Below are positions 8,734 through 18,476 of a stretch of 64,000 bases of DNA, one piece after another. Below the pieces are notes generated by a model. That model ran no database searches, was not told where the DNA came from, and was given only the letters and a program-made list of their open reading frames with translations. The first letter of the stretch is position 1; each line of letters starts with the position of its first letter. The DNA lies in the NCBI RefSeq assembly GCF_900103825.1, contig NZ_FNIF01000002.1:515566-579565 (forward strand), read 5' to 3'. The stretch is from Paenibacillus sp. yr247 (lineage in GTDB: Bacteria; Bacillota; Bacilli; Paenibacillales; NBRC-103111). Made by a program: the position numbers and the translations under genes.

Positions 8734-10425
8734 TTACTTCACTAGCTCCATCTGCTGTTTCACGATTGCCATAACATCCTTAGCAAGGAACGCTTTATCT
8801 TTATTTTCCTGATACCACTTGTTCATGAAATCTTCGAGCTGCTTGCCACCGGCTTTATCCCAAGCCGCTTGCGAGTCTTTAATCGCTTGTTCAGGGCTGT
8901 ACTTGCTGCCGCTAAGTATTGCCTTGACAAAGAAGTCGCCTTTTTCTTTAAGAATCGTTGTATTAATTAATTGGAGATCAGCAGGATATACCGGCATATG
9001 ATCCCCTAAGGCAATCCCCGGGTACTCTCTTTGTGGATCGAAATAAAGCTTCTGAACTTCTCTATACATATCCATCCCGGCTTTTTGTGCTGGCACCTCA
9101 GGATTAAAACCGTTCAGGACATAAGTACATTTATCTACTCCCGATGAGAAGAACATTGTATAGTCGTAAGCGTAGCCGACCTCATTTTTCGACTTAGCAG
9201 GATCTATAGCCTGCGGGCAGCCATTAGGAGCTTTCTTCCAGTGGGTGCCTTCGTCTCCATTTACAATTTTAAAAGAGGTTTCCGGCTTCATAATAAAATC
9301 AAGATAGCGCCCAACGGCTTCTGGATCTTTCGCCTTTGCGTTCACAACTGTCGTCATCTGAACCGGATTATCGATAGCGCCAGTAAATGTCCCGAGCGGT
9401 GATTTAGGATAAGCTAATGGAGCCACATCCGCCCCAGGCGCATTTTTCTTCAGCGTGGTCAGGTCATTCATGACAAAGTCATACCAGCCTCCGGTGAATT
9501 TGACGTAAATGCCGATCTTGCCATTCAGAAAGTCCTGTTTAGCCTTTGCGCCGTCTTTATCATTGATATAGTCTTTATCAATAAGGCCTTCATCATAGAG
9601 ATGTTTCTTGAATGTAAGGGAAGCAAGCTCTTTGTCCCACGCACGGACAACTTTGCCATCCTTAATATCCCAGGCCAATAGAGTACTCGAAGAGCTCTCG
9701 CCGAATATCTCATTGATGGCCTGTTCCGAATATGTGCTCATATTAAGACCATATGTATCTTTCTTTCCATTGCCATCAGGGTCTTGGTCAGCAAATGCCT
9801 TGGCTACCTTCAATAATTCATCCGTTGTTGTCGGCATGGCAAGATTTAGTTTTTTCAACCAATCGGTGCGAATTAATAAAATATGCGCAGGGGTTGCTTC
9901 TTTTACCTTACCGATCTCGTACAGCTTGCCATCTGGCTTCGTCCCAGCCTTTTTCAACTGTGGATATTGCGTTAGCAATTTCTGGTATTCGGGCATGAAT
10001 TTCAAGATGTCGTCGATAGGAAGCAGTTGCTTTTGATCATACAGACTACCCCGAAACGGTGTATTATACTCGTTGACGATATCCGGAGCGGAACCGGATG
10101 CAAACAGCACGTTCAATTTTTTCGTAGAATCGCTGCGAAGGATGGGAACATACTTCACGTTCTCCGGTCCGTTTTGGTTGATCCATTTGCTCCAACGATT
10201 TTCTTCATACGTTCCTTCCGACGCTGGAACGGCTCCCCGATCGTACATAGAGACGGTAACATCCCCACGTTTGACTGGCTTCTGCTCACCCGACTTATTT
10301 GAAGCCGCTGCCGCTGTCGTCGCCGTTGCCGCTCCTTCCTTTTTGTCACTGCTGCAACCAACAAGCGTTGCCCCTAATGCTACGACTCCTACTGTCATTC
10401 CAAGCCACAGTTTCTTGTTTTTCAT
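8734..10425 (-). CDS. Extracellular sugar-binding lipoprotein of an ABC transporter (LplA type)
   Basis: About 563 residues from ATG 10425, chosen because AGGGGG lies 9 nt upstream; ATG 10431 is too close to it. MKNKKLWLGMTVGVVALGA plus the lipobox LVGC is a lipoprotein signal peptide, with the Cys at residue 24. A low-complexity Ala/Thr linker follows, then a long solute-binding fold (ASGSAPDIVNEYNTPFRGSL, then LYEIGKVKEATPAHILLIRT). The length matches the LplA family of Paenibacillaceae and Bacillaceae. It would capture oligosaccharides outside the membrane and deliver them to the two permeases encoded just upstream. No ATPase gene is present; such systems commonly use a shared MsmX-type ATPase. 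Confidence 0.9.
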   Translation of the reverse strand: MKNKKLWLGMTVGVVALGATLVGCSSDKKEGAATATTAAAASNKSGEQKPVKRGDVTVSMYDRGAVPASEGTYEENRWSKWINQNGPENVKYVPILRSDSTKKLNVLFASGSAPDIVNEYNTPFRGSLYDQKQLLPIDDILKFMPEYQKLLTQYPQLKKAGTKPDGKLYEIGKVKEATPAHILLIRTDWLKKLNLAMPTTTDELLKVAKAFADQDPDGNGKKDTYGLNMSTYSEQAINEIFGESSSSTLLAWDIKDGKVVRAWDKELASLTFKKHLYDEGLIDKDYINDKDGAKAKQDFLNGKIGIYVKFTGGWYDFVMNDLTTLKKNAPGADVAPLAYPKSPLGTFTGAIDNPVQMTTVVNAKAKDPEAVGRYLDFIMKPETSFKIVNGDEGTHWKKAPNGCPQAIDPAKSKNEVGYAYDYTMFFSSGVDKCTYVLNGFNPEVPAQKAGMDMYREVQKLYFDPQREYPGIALGDHMPVYPADLQLINTTILKEKGDFFVKAILSGSKYSPEQAIKDSQAAWDKAGGKQLEDFMNKWYQENKDKAFLAKDVMAIVKQQMELVK

Positions 10426-10484
10426 GTGCATTTTCCCCCTGCGATTTATTGTAAAGTTTTGTTAAACGGGAACACCATCTTCAT

Positions 10485-11357
10485 TTAACCCTTAACAGAC
10501 CCTAGCATAACGCCCTTGACAAAATACTTTTGCAAGAAAGGATAGACCAACAGCATGGGCACAACCATGACAACAACCCCGACAGCTTTAACCATCTCCG
10601 TAGCAACAGCTGCCTGTTCCTCACTATTAAGAGAAGGCGAGTTCAAAAGATCATTTTTCTGCAGCATAGCTTGGACAACGACAGTCAAATTCATCATATC
10701 GCTCTTGTTGATGTACATAAGTACGTTCATGAAAGAATTCCAAAAGCCAATCCCGTAGAAAAGGGCCAGAGTAGCTATCATAGGGAGAGAGAGCGGCAGT
10801 ATGATACGAATGAGAAGTGAGGTATCGTTACATCCGTCAATTCGTGCTGCCTCCTGCACTTCATAAGGAATATTCTCAAAGTAGCTTCGCATCAGCAGCA
10901 TATTGTATGTACTGATGAATCCGGTTAACCATAATGCCCAGTAGGAGTCGATTAGATGCATGTTCTTAACAACCAGATAAGTAGGAATTAACCCCCCCGA
11001 GAACAACATCGTAAACACCATGCCAAGAACTAGATAGCGACGACCAATCAGATACGATCTGGACAACGGATATGCAGCTAAAATAGTACCCAATAAACTC
11101 AGTGTCACACCCACAAGCGTAATCATGATGCTATTTTTAAAAGCGGTAAAAGCTGGGCTGGCGATGAAGAAAATTTTATATGCCGTGAACTGTAACCCTA
11201 TCGGCCAGAAGAAAACATGCCCTGAGTCCACGGACGACCGATCGCTAAGCGATAGCGCCACAATATGAATAAACGGCAGAATACAAGTTAAAGCAATTAA
11301 TCCGAGCAGCACGTAATTGACAGCGTAGAAAATCCTTTCTCCTTTTGTCGCTTTCAT
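10485..11357 (-). CDS. Carbohydrate ABC transporter permease (LplC/YtcP type)
   Basis: 290 residues from ATG 11357 (MKATKGERIFYAVNYVLLG), preceded by AGGAGGGG with a short spacer; a longer frame upstream lacks such a site. About six membrane segments are visible. The EAA loop that contacts the ATPase is NIPYEVQEAARIDGCNDTSL, near residues 175-195. It ends with the family-typical LQKYFVKGVMLGSVKG. It pairs with the permease gene immediately upstream (45-bp gap) and the binding lipoprotein downstream. Confidence 0.9.
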   Translation of the reverse strand: MKATKGERIFYAVNYVLLGLIALTCILPFIHIVALSLSDRSSVDSGHVFFWPIGLQFTAYKIFFIASPAFTAFKNSIMITLVGVTLSLLGTILAAYPLSRSYLIGRRYLVLGMVFTMLFSGGLIPTYLVVKNMHLIDSYWALWLTGFISTYNMLLMRSYFENIPYEVQEAARIDGCNDTSLLIRIILPLSLPMIATLALFYGIGFWNSFMNVLMYINKSDMMNLTVVVQAMLQKNDLLNSPSLNSEEQAAVATEMVKAVGVVVMVVPMLLVYPFLQKYFVKGVMLGSVKG

Positions 11358-11401
11358 GCAACCCCTCCTTTCATTATTGCCCAACATATTTTTTTCAAAG
11401 T

Positions 11402-12367
11402 TTAGAACAAAGCTTGGTCAAACTTTTTAGCAATCCTGTTAGCTATCAGCACGAGACTACAACTAATGATTGATTCGAAGAATCCCATTGCAGTAGTTAA
11501 ACTAAATTGTGAACTGCCTAGACCTATTTTATAAATGTAGGTACTAATGACCTCCGACACGTCCGATACCGCAGCGTTCTGCAAGTTGTATACTTGGTCA
11601 AAGCCAACCTCCATCACCTTACCCATCGCTAATATAAGCAATAGAATAATGGTGTGCCGAATACCTGGGAGCGTTACGTGCCAAATTTGCCTCCACTTCG
11701 TAGCCCCATCCATACCGGCAGATTCGTAAAGGGAAGGATCAATGGTCGTCAGTGCAGCCAAATAAATGATTGTACTGAATCCCATTTCTTTCCATATACC
11801 TGATCCGATAAAGATACTAACCCAAGATTTTGACTCGTATAGGAAGGTTATCGGTTCAATGTTAAACAACTTAAGCACCTTATTAATCGAACCGTAGTCG
11901 GTTGCAAATAACGACAACACGATACCGGAAACAATGACCCAGGAGAAAAAATGCGGTAAATAGATAATCGTTTGCACCCATCTTTTAAACCACGACTTTC
12001 TTACTTCATTGAGCAGAATGGCCAGAAAGATTGGAATCGGAAATCCAAAAACTAAACTCAAAAGACTGAGCCAAAACGTGTTCCAAATGATTTGGAGCGT
12101 ATTAGAGCTAGAAAACAATATTTTAAAATACTTCAGTCCCACCCATGGGCTGTTCAAAATCCCATCCGAAAAATTATAGTTTTTGAAAGCGATAACAAGT
12201 CCGCCCATAGGCCAATATTTAAATAGCACATAGTAAGCAATTACAGGGACAAGCATGATGAACAATGGAATGTTTTGCTTCAGCATCCTGCTTCGTTTCA
12301 GCGACGATGCGTTACGTATTTTCACTGATGATAAAGAAACAGGAGGTTCTTCTACAGGACTGCTCAT
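11402..12367 (-). CDS. Carbohydrate ABC transporter permease (LplB/YteP type)
   Basis: 321 residues and the first gene of the operon. It has about six membrane segments, the family signature MLVPVIAYYVLFKYWPMGG near residue 38, and an EAA loop IDPSLYESAGMDGATKWRQI near 210. The N-terminal ~30 residues are polar and cytoplasmic. AGGAAGTGA precedes the ATG. It diverges from the two-component pair at 12577, and the 209-bp gap between them holds an inverted repeat that could take part in regulation. Confidence 0.9.
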   Translation of the reverse strand: MSSPVEEPPVSLSSVKIRNASSLKRSRMLKQNIPLFIMLVPVIAYYVLFKYWPMGGLVIAFKNYNFSDGILNSPWVGLKYFKILFSSSNTLQIIWNTFWLSLLSLVFGFPIPIFLAILLNEVRKSWFKRWVQTIIYLPHFFSWVIVSGIVLSLFATDYGSINKVLKLFNIEPITFLYESKSWVSIFIGSGIWKEMGFSTIIYLAALTTIDPSLYESAGMDGATKWRQIWHVTLPGIRHTIILLLILAMGKVMEVGFDQVYNLQNAAVSDVSEVISTYIYKIGLGSSQFSLTTAMGFFESIISCSLVLIANRIAKKFDQALF

Positions 12368-12433
12368 GATTGCTCACTTCCTAATTCATTGGTATCATCC
12401 TATAATAATTGGTTTACTCATTAAAACCCTTAA

Positions 12434-12459
12434 AAAATTATAGAAGAATCTATAATTTT
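12434..12459. promoter_or_regulatory. Perfect 11-bp inverted repeat between divergent operons
   Basis: AAAATTATAGA (12434-12444) and TCTATAATTTT (12449-12459) are perfect inverted arms with a 4-nt gap, between the permease operon (minus) and the sensor kinase gene (plus). On the minus strand the right arm runs into T6, so it could also be a weak AT-rich terminator or attenuator in the operon leader. An operator for the AraC-type regulator is the other option. Confidence 0.45.
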
Positions 12460-12523
12460 ATTGGGTAATCGCCTGTGCCATCCATCGAAATGTACAATTC
12501 TCATTTCTTATAGGAGAAATCTT

Positions 12524-12531
12524 GCTATAAT
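12524..12531 (+). promoter_or_regulatory. Extended -10 element upstream of the sensor kinase gene
   Basis: TTGCTATAAT contains a TGn-TATAAT extended -10 about 45 bp before the ATG at 12577. No good -35 is seen at 16-18 bp, which an extended -10 can tolerate. Confidence 0.4.
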
Positions 12532-12576
12532 GTCTTAAATAGAAATAAAAACTACAGCTTCACAGGGGTAACTGCG

Positions 12577-14385
12577 ATGCAGATCTGGATGCAATTATTA
12601 CTAGGAATCAACAGAAGCTTTAGGATTAAGCTAATTCTTAGCCTGTCCCTCATCATTTTACTTGCTTTCGGTGTAACCGGTTACTTGACCTATACGTATA
12701 ACTTAAAGCTCTTTGAGGAAGAGATCAGCAAGCAGTTTTCTCGAACAAATGAAGAAGCACTGGCTAAGATGGAGCTTAAAGTTCAGGAGATTGTTCGCGT
12801 CTCACAGACGGTGGTGTTTAATCCGCAAATTGAAAAGCTTATCAGGCGGATCAATTCACAAGAAGACACTGATGCCTTTAATTTGTACTATGATAAAAAG
12901 CAAATCGAAGAGCAAATTTTTCAAATCAAGTCGGACGCGCCCTATATTACGGGCATGTACTTATATGATTTAAACGGGAACCCTTCCTATTTCAGCTACA
13001 CCACCTCATCTATCAATAACATGGATGCTTCTACGTTTCAAACGATTCAATCCAAGCTAAGCAATACTTATGGGAATCTAGCTTGGATGAGTATGTCTCT
13101 TCCGAGCTCCATTGAACCTAGCGGGTTCAGAAAGACGATCATTATCGCCCGCCTGATGAAAAATAGCTCTTTGAACACGTATGGTGTGCTCGTCATGGCC
13201 GTCGATGAATCTTTCTTTGCAAGCTCTCTCAAGGAGTTAACGAAGGACGGTACGGGCGAAGTTTATTTGTTCAATGAAAATAAAGAATTACTATACAGCA
13301 ACTCCTTACAGGAAACTGCCGAGAAGGAGCAGCAGTTGAGGAATCTCAACGAAACCCAGGTAATGAACAATCATCTATACGTGCAAGGAGAGTCCAAAGC
13401 AACTTCTTTCAAGCTCGTCAGCAGTACTTCTCTTTCCGAAATTCAAGCTAAAAACAAAGACTTGTCCAAGAGAATCGTATATACCGGCTTGATCAGCATT
13501 CTTCTGACCAGTGTGTTAATCGTACTATCCACAGGTAAGCTGCTGAGACCGCTCAAGGACTTGCTCCTAGGACTGCGTAAGGTTCGATCCGGCGATTTTG
13601 ATACACGTATTGAAATTCGAACAAAAGATGAGCTGGCTTATATCGCTGAAAGCTTTAACGCAATGGCCGAACAGGTTGGCCGGCTCATTAAGGAAGTTTA
13701 TTTAACGCAGTTAAGTGAACGAGAAGCCGAGCTCAAAGCCCTGCAGGTACAGCTAAATCCTCATTTTCTGCACAATATGTTTAACGAGATTTATTGGAAG
13801 CTTTATTTACAAAACGAGAAGGAAACGGCAGCCTTGATCGCCACCATCTCGGAAATGCTCAAGTACTCACTGATGCCCGTTCGGACATTAACAACCGTAA
13901 GAGAAGAGTTTCAGCAAATTCGCAATTATGTGAAGCTGCAAACCGAACTCTTCGAAACAGATTTGGAAACCATTATTCAAGCCGACGAACAAATATTGGA
14001 CAGCGAAATCATGCGATTCCTACTCCAACCGCTCGTAGAAAATGTCTTCGTGCATGGCTTCCGCAATAAGGTATCACACAAAGTTTTATTAATTCGAGCG
14101 CGAAATAACGATGGTTTTCTGGAAATTGAAGTGACGGATAATGGCTGCGGCATGGATGAGACAGCGATTTCTTTACTGCTAGGGCCAAAGGGTACTTCTT
14201 TGCCACAGCGCTCAGATGGACGGGAAAGCCTAGGGGTTCGCAGTGTCGTGAGACGAATTGAACTTGTTTACGGTCAGCCTTATCGGCTGGAAGTGAGCAG
14301 CGTAGTGGATAGCGGAACGACGATGCGCCTCATTCTGCCAAATACAACCACGAGAAAGGAGATCAGTGAACATGCTGAAGGGTAA
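12577..14385 (+). CDS. Sensor histidine kinase, YesM type
   Basis: 602 residues. There is one membrane segment near residues 17-38, an extracellular sensor region to ~300, a second segment (ISILLTSVLIVLSTG), then HAMP (~320-372). The kinase core starts LQVQLNPHFLHNMFNEIYW, with the phospho-accepting His in the NPHFLHN motif of the LytS/YesM class, and continues to an ATP-binding lid with VTDNGCGMDE and ESLGVRSVVRRIEL. This family senses carbohydrate-related signals and phosphorylates a partner AraC-type regulator, here the next gene, which it overlaps. AGGGGT precedes the ATG. The divergent transport and catabolic operon is the probable target. Confidence 0.92.
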   Translation: MQIWMQLLLGINRSFRIKLILSLSLIILLAFGVTGYLTYTYNLKLFEEEISKQFSRTNEEALAKMELKVQEIVRVSQTVVFNPQIEKLIRRINSQEDTDAFNLYYDKKQIEEQIFQIKSDAPYITGMYLYDLNGNPSYFSYTTSSINNMDASTFQTIQSKLSNTYGNLAWMSMSLPSSIEPSGFRKTIIIARLMKNSSLNTYGVLVMAVDESFFASSLKELTKDGTGEVYLFNENKELLYSNSLQETAEKEQQLRNLNETQVMNNHLYVQGESKATSFKLVSSTSLSEIQAKNKDLSKRIVYTGLISILLTSVLIVLSTGKLLRPLKDLLLGLRKVRSGDFDTRIEIRTKDELAYIAESFNAMAEQVGRLIKEVYLTQLSEREAELKALQVQLNPHFLHNMFNEIYWKLYLQNEKETAALIATISEMLKYSLMPVRTLTTVREEFQQIRNYVKLQTELFETDLETIIQADEQILDSEIMRFLLQPLVENVFVHGFRNKVSHKVLLIRARNNDGFLEIEVTDNGCGMDETAISLLLGPKGTSLPQRSDGRESLGVRSVVRRIELVYGQPYRLEVSSVVDSGTTMRLILPNTTTRKEISEHAEG

Positions 14386-15913
14386 CGTGTTGATTGTCGA
14401 AGATCAGCCTAATTTCCGTAAGGGATTAATAAAAATGTTTGAGGAGGGGCAGCTTGGGTGGAACGTTGTCGGCGAGGCCAGCAATGGACAAGATGCACTT
14501 GCGTTGTTGGATGAAGTCAAGCCTGATCTCGTACTCACGGATATCCGTATGCCGATCATGGATGGAATCGAGTTTGTGGGCCATCTCAGGCAGCATCATC
14601 CTGATCTTTTGGTCATCATACTGACAGGCTACAAAAACTTCGAATATGCTCAGGCGGCTGTAAGGCTTGGCGCACTTGATCTCATCATCAAACCATGCAC
14701 AGAACAAGATGTAAGAGAGGTGATGAGTAAAGCATCCGAGCGTTTCTATGAAAAATATGCACAGCTTCAGCAACAGCAAGTTCAGCGCAAATTGCAGCAG
14801 GATCAAGAGCTTCGTGCGGCTTTATTGGACCTGCCTTCCACCTACGAAGCTTTGAAAAGTATGGATGAAGTCCTCACTGCTAAGGAATTATGGTTGTTAC
14901 AGCTGAACAATGAGGACTTAGCCGCAAAAGACTACGGAAAAAGCGACATGAGTTTACTGCAATTTGCTTTCTCCAATATCGTCGAGGAACTAATGAAGGG
15001 AGCAGGAATCGATGCCCGCCTCCTCCTGGTTGAGCATGATCGCTTCGTCTTAATCGCCGAGCAGGGTGTGGATGCGCATTTACATGAAGCGATACAATCG
15101 GCTTCTTTCGACTATTTGACCCTACGTGTGGACGTTCAGCCGATGGGAATCGCGCCCTCTTTCAAGCACCTGGCCGACTTGTATGAGAGATTCAAAGGGA
15201 TTGAATCTGCAGGTTCAGACACGCAACGTGAAGGTAAAGAAACAGGCTCCGGAATGACACTGTCCTTAAATCAGGCCAAAGTCAACGAGCTAGAAGTGCA
15301 GCTGATGTCTGCCATTTTGATAGGACAGGAAGACAGTCTTCAATTGCTTTTGGACCGGGTACTCGCCGAACTCTCGCATCAAACGACCGAAGAAATGAAG
15401 ATTCAAGCCTTATCGCTTTCGATTGCTCTGCTTGGAACCATCCAGAAACAATTCGACTCTGATAGAAAAGAATCTTTGGCAAGAATACCGAACGATATGC
15501 CACAATCCCATTGGACTTCGGAGGAAGTGATTCAGTGGGCTGACGAGCAGGTGAAGAATTTCTTACTTCTGTTTAACAGCTGGCAAGCGTCCAAAAGCGA
15601 TAATCTCATTGAGAGAGCTACCAAATATATCGAGGAGCATTACAACGAAGAATGTCGCTTGACGGATGTAGCGGCCCATATTCACCTTAATTCAAGTTAT
15701 TTTAGCGTCTTGTTTAAAAAGGCTACTGGCGAAAGCTTCACGCGTTACGTTACCCGACTCCGCATGGACAAAGCCGCGCTGCTGCTCCGGAATACCGATA
15801 TGAAAATATTCGAAATTGCTTGTGCAATAGGTTTTGACGAACCGAATTACTTTACGAATGTATTTAAGCAGCAATACCATATGTCCCCGAAGGAATACCG
15901 AAATCATCGGTGA
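14372..15913 (+). CDS. AraC-type response regulator, YesN type
   Basis: About 513 residues from ATG 14372 (MLKGNVLIVEDQPNFRKG); an in-frame GTG at 14366 is an alternative, since GGAG at 14358-14361 could serve either. The receiver domain covers ~1-120 with the phospho-acceptor Asp in VLTDIRMPIMDG. The middle ~270 residues are the variable linker of this family. The C-terminal ~105 residues are an AraC double helix-turn-helix (LTDVAAHIHLNSSYFSVLFK, then IFEIACAIGFDEPNYFTNVF). The 5' end overlaps the kinase gene by 14 bp, showing co-transcription. It is expected to activate the divergent sugar operon. Confidence 0.92.
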   Translation: MLKGNVLIVEDQPNFRKGLIKMFEEGQLGWNVVGEASNGQDALALLDEVKPDLVLTDIRMPIMDGIEFVGHLRQHHPDLLVIILTGYKNFEYAQAAVRLGALDLIIKPCTEQDVREVMSKASERFYEKYAQLQQQQVQRKLQQDQELRAALLDLPSTYEALKSMDEVLTAKELWLLQLNNEDLAAKDYGKSDMSLLQFAFSNIVEELMKGAGIDARLLLVEHDRFVLIAEQGVDAHLHEAIQSASFDYLTLRVDVQPMGIAPSFKHLADLYERFKGIESAGSDTQREGKETGSGMTLSLNQAKVNELEVQLMSAILIGQEDSLQLLLDRVLAELSHQTTEEMKIQALSLSIALLGTIQKQFDSDRKESLARIPNDMPQSHWTSEEVIQWADEQVKNFLLLFNSWQASKSDNLIERATKYIEEHYNEECRLTDVAAHIHLNSSYFSVLFKKATGESFTRYVTRLRMDKAALLLRNTDMKIFEIACAIGFDEPNYFTNVFKQQYHMSPKEYRNHR

Positions 15914-16129
15914 AAACGAGGCTTTCTTTATGGTTAAAACCTTAGAGAGAGTCTCTTTGAAATTAAATTTCAAATTTCACGAGAATCCTGACATAAACCG
16001 ACAATTATCTAACACTTTTTCGTTTATAATTTATAAGGATGAGTTTCTGTTCATCGAACAAGGTTAATATGTAGCGGGTTTATTACGCAAATCATTGCTA
16101 TTCCATCTATCAGTCGGGAGTGTTTTCTG

Positions 16130-17698
16130 TTGGTCATCAGGATAATCAAACATGTTTTCATCCCCTTTATTTGTTGTTTTACCATAATATCATCTTTGGC
16201 TATGGATAAAGCTCCAAGTACCGTTGCCGTCATTCTACTAGGCTGCTCTTATTATCTCAGCATTGTTTTCGATAATAAGTTTCCCTCCTTACAGAAATTT
16301 CAGTTTGTATTCCTCGCCCTATTTCACTGGTCTAGTCATTTGAATTGGTGTCTGATCCTGTATTATATATTAATTGGATTCTCCATCCAAAAAAGAGAGC
16401 GATACACGCACATCATACGAATTGCGCTCATGTATATATTACTTTATACCGTTATTCGGTTATCTTACGTACCATTTACGAACTACAACCTCTTTGTTTC
16501 CATCTATGACATCATTAGCTCTGTTGTATTTGTGCTTCTTCTTCAATATGTCCACAAATCCGAATTAGAAAAGAAACGCTTGAGAAAAGAAAATAACTTT
16601 TTAATCACACATGACCCGCTTACTGGACTGCTAAATTATGAAGGGTACGTAACTGCCGTTCAAGATCTTATCCATAAAAAGTGCAATTTTGTTTTAATTT
16701 TACTGGATTTTCAAGATTTTAAATCTGTGAATAATGAAAGTATTTGTACAGGAAATGAGATATTAACCCAGATATCGCTTTTATTGGGCAAGTTGTTCTA
16801 TAATTCACATGCAATGTCACGTTATGCCGGGGATCGCTTTGCTATTATTCTGCCTTCAAAAGAAAACCTCATATCTAACCTTAGCGAATTGCTAGATCCG
16901 AATACTTTAGGACTTCAAGTCACTTATAGCTTTGCACAATTTCCACAAGAGGCAGTTACAAAGGAAGCGTTAATCTCTATTGCAGAGGACCGGTTATTCC
17001 AGAGCAAACGAGATGTATGGCTCAAACGTGAGGATCATTTGTTTCGCTCCGAGAAAATGAAGATGGTAGGCGAATTGGCAGCAGGAATGGCTCATGAAAT
17101 TCGAAACCCCCTAACCACAATAAAAGGCTTCATGCAAATATCTACGAACCATGACTACAATATCCATCCTTGGTTTGATATTATCATGAGTGAGATTAGG
17201 AGAATGAATGAACTGACAGCAGAATTTTTGCAATTTTCCAAACCACATCTCAGCAACATGAAACAAGAATTACTAACCGACTGTATAGACAGAGTGTTGT
17301 CTTTAGCCGAGTCAGATGCGCTTTACCGTGGACATAAGATCATTTTTGAAGATACCAAGGAATCCTTATATGTTTTTATTGACCGGGACAAAATTGTTCA
17401 AGTACTGTTAAATCTTATTCAGAATGCTTTTGAAGCGATGAAACAACCGGGAGATATACACGTTCGAATTAAGCAGGAGGAACATGCTGCCATCATTGAA
17501 GTTGAAGATTCCGGTGATGGTATTTCAGAAAGTGATTTAGAAAAAATTTTCATTCCCTTTTATACCACCAAAGAAGCAGGTACCGGTCTAGGTCTCTCGA
17601 TATGCCAAAAAATTGCATTAGATCACGGCGGGTCGCTGGAAGTTAAAAGTACGATCGGCCTAGGCTCCATATTTAGCTTTAAACTGCCAACCGTTTGA
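16130..17698 (+). CDS. Membrane histidine kinase fused to a degenerate GGDEF domain
   Basis: 522 residues from a TTG start with GGGAG upstream. Domain order: five or six N-terminal membrane segments (~1-145), a short coiled linker, a GGDEF-like domain (~155-300; HDPLTGLLNYEGY is the typical opening), then HisKA (GELAAGMAHEIRNPLTTIKG near 318) and an ATPase domain (NLIQNAFEAM, VEDSGDGISE, GTGLGLSICQKIA). The diguanylate cyclase signature is RYAGDRFAII, so GGDEF has become AGDRF and cyclase activity is unlikely. The GGDEF-like part may act as a nucleotide-binding sensor. No response regulator gene is adjacent. The kinase part resembles sporulation-type kinases, which suggests but does not prove phosphorelay input. 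Confidence 0.85.
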   Translation: MVIRIIKHVFIPFICCFTIISSLAMDKAPSTVAVILLGCSYYLSIVFDNKFPSLQKFQFVFLALFHWSSHLNWCLILYYILIGFSIQKRERYTHIIRIALMYILLYTVIRLSYVPFTNYNLFVSIYDIISSVVFVLLLQYVHKSELEKKRLRKENNFLITHDPLTGLLNYEGYVTAVQDLIHKKCNFVLILLDFQDFKSVNNESICTGNEILTQISLLLGKLFYNSHAMSRYAGDRFAIILPSKENLISNLSELLDPNTLGLQVTYSFAQFPQEAVTKEALISIAEDRLFQSKRDVWLKREDHLFRSEKMKMVGELAAGMAHEIRNPLTTIKGFMQISTNHDYNIHPWFDIIMSEIRRMNELTAEFLQFSKPHLSNMKQELLTDCIDRVLSLAESDALYRGHKIIFEDTKESLYVFIDRDKIVQVLLNLIQNAFEAMKQPGDIHVRIKQEEHAAIIEVEDSGDGISESDLEKIFIPFYTTKEAGTGLGLSICQKIALDHGGSLEVKSTIGLGSIFSFKLPTV

Positions 17699-17735
17699 GT
17701 TTAGTTTAATTGCATCGGCTAGGAAAACAATAAAA

Positions 17736-17761
17736 GCAGGTAGGGACTACTCCCGACCTGC
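17736..17761 (-). terminator. Terminator of the YceI-family gene
   Basis: GCAGGTAGGGA (17736-17746) and TCCCGACCTGC (17751-17761) form an 11-bp stem with one mismatch and a 4-nt loop. On the minus strand it is followed by TTTTATTGTTTT, so it ends the YceI gene. Confidence 0.8.
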
Positions 17762-17781
17762 CGGCAATTGACTACGCTTAG

Positions 17782-18315
17782 TTAAGATTGTTGTGTGGCC
17801 TCAATTTCAATTGAAATCTTAACCTCGTCACCGATCAGCACACCGCCAGTTTCCAATACCGCATTATAGGTTAACCCATAATCAGCTCTTTTGATACTCC
17901 CCAGTGCACTAAATCCAACCTTTTCATTGCCCCACGGATCCTTGCCGGCACCTTCGAAACTAACCGAAAATGTTTCAGATTGCGTTATACCGTGAAGCGA
18001 CAGGTTACCGGTTACTTCGTATTCCCCATCATTTGTCTTTGTAATTCCCGTAGACTGGAATGTCATCGTGGGATGTTTCTCGATATCAAAGAAATCGGCC
18101 GAACGCAGATGTGCATCCCGATCCGTATTCCGCGTGTTAATGCTGTTTAAGTCAACATGGAAGAGAATATCAGCTGAGGAAAGATCTAACGCATCCGCTT
18201 CAATATGTGCCTCGAAAGCATGGAATGAACCTTTTACCTTTGCAATCATCATGTGCCTAACTGAGAAGTCAATGCTGCTGTGACTTGCGTCTACTGCCCA
18301 CTTCGATTTCGTCAT
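17782..18315 (-). CDS. YceI-family protein (lipocalin-like, isoprenoid-binding)
   Basis: 177 residues, typical length. It opens KWAVDASHSSIDFSVRHM, the family's first strand, and continues with SFHAFEAHIEADALDLSSAD, SINTRNTDRDAHLRSADFFD and a C-terminal VLIGDEVKISIEIEA. YceI proteins are single-domain beta-barrels that bind polyprenoid or amide lipids; their physiological role is unclear. There is no signal peptide, so it is probably cytoplasmic. AAGGAGGTCG precedes the ATG. It is monocistronic with its own terminator. Confidence 0.9.
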   Translation of the reverse strand: MTKSKWAVDASHSSIDFSVRHMMIAKVKGSFHAFEAHIEADALDLSSADILFHVDLNSINTRNTDRDAHLRSADFFDIEKHPTMTFQSTGITKTNDGEYEVTGNLSLHGITQSETFSVSFEGAGKDPWGNEKVGFSALGSIKRADYGLTYNAVLETGGVLIGDEVKISIEIEATQQS

Positions 18316-18476
18316 AAAACGACCTCCTTAATAGTATTAACTCATTAAAAATAACTCGCTAACTAATGTATATTCGAATTACTTAGTATTATGCTAGCTC
18401 CCTTCATATCTTCAACCTAATAATCCCACCGATTCTGCTAAAAGCTCAACCAAATGAACAGCCCGAACTTGGCCAG

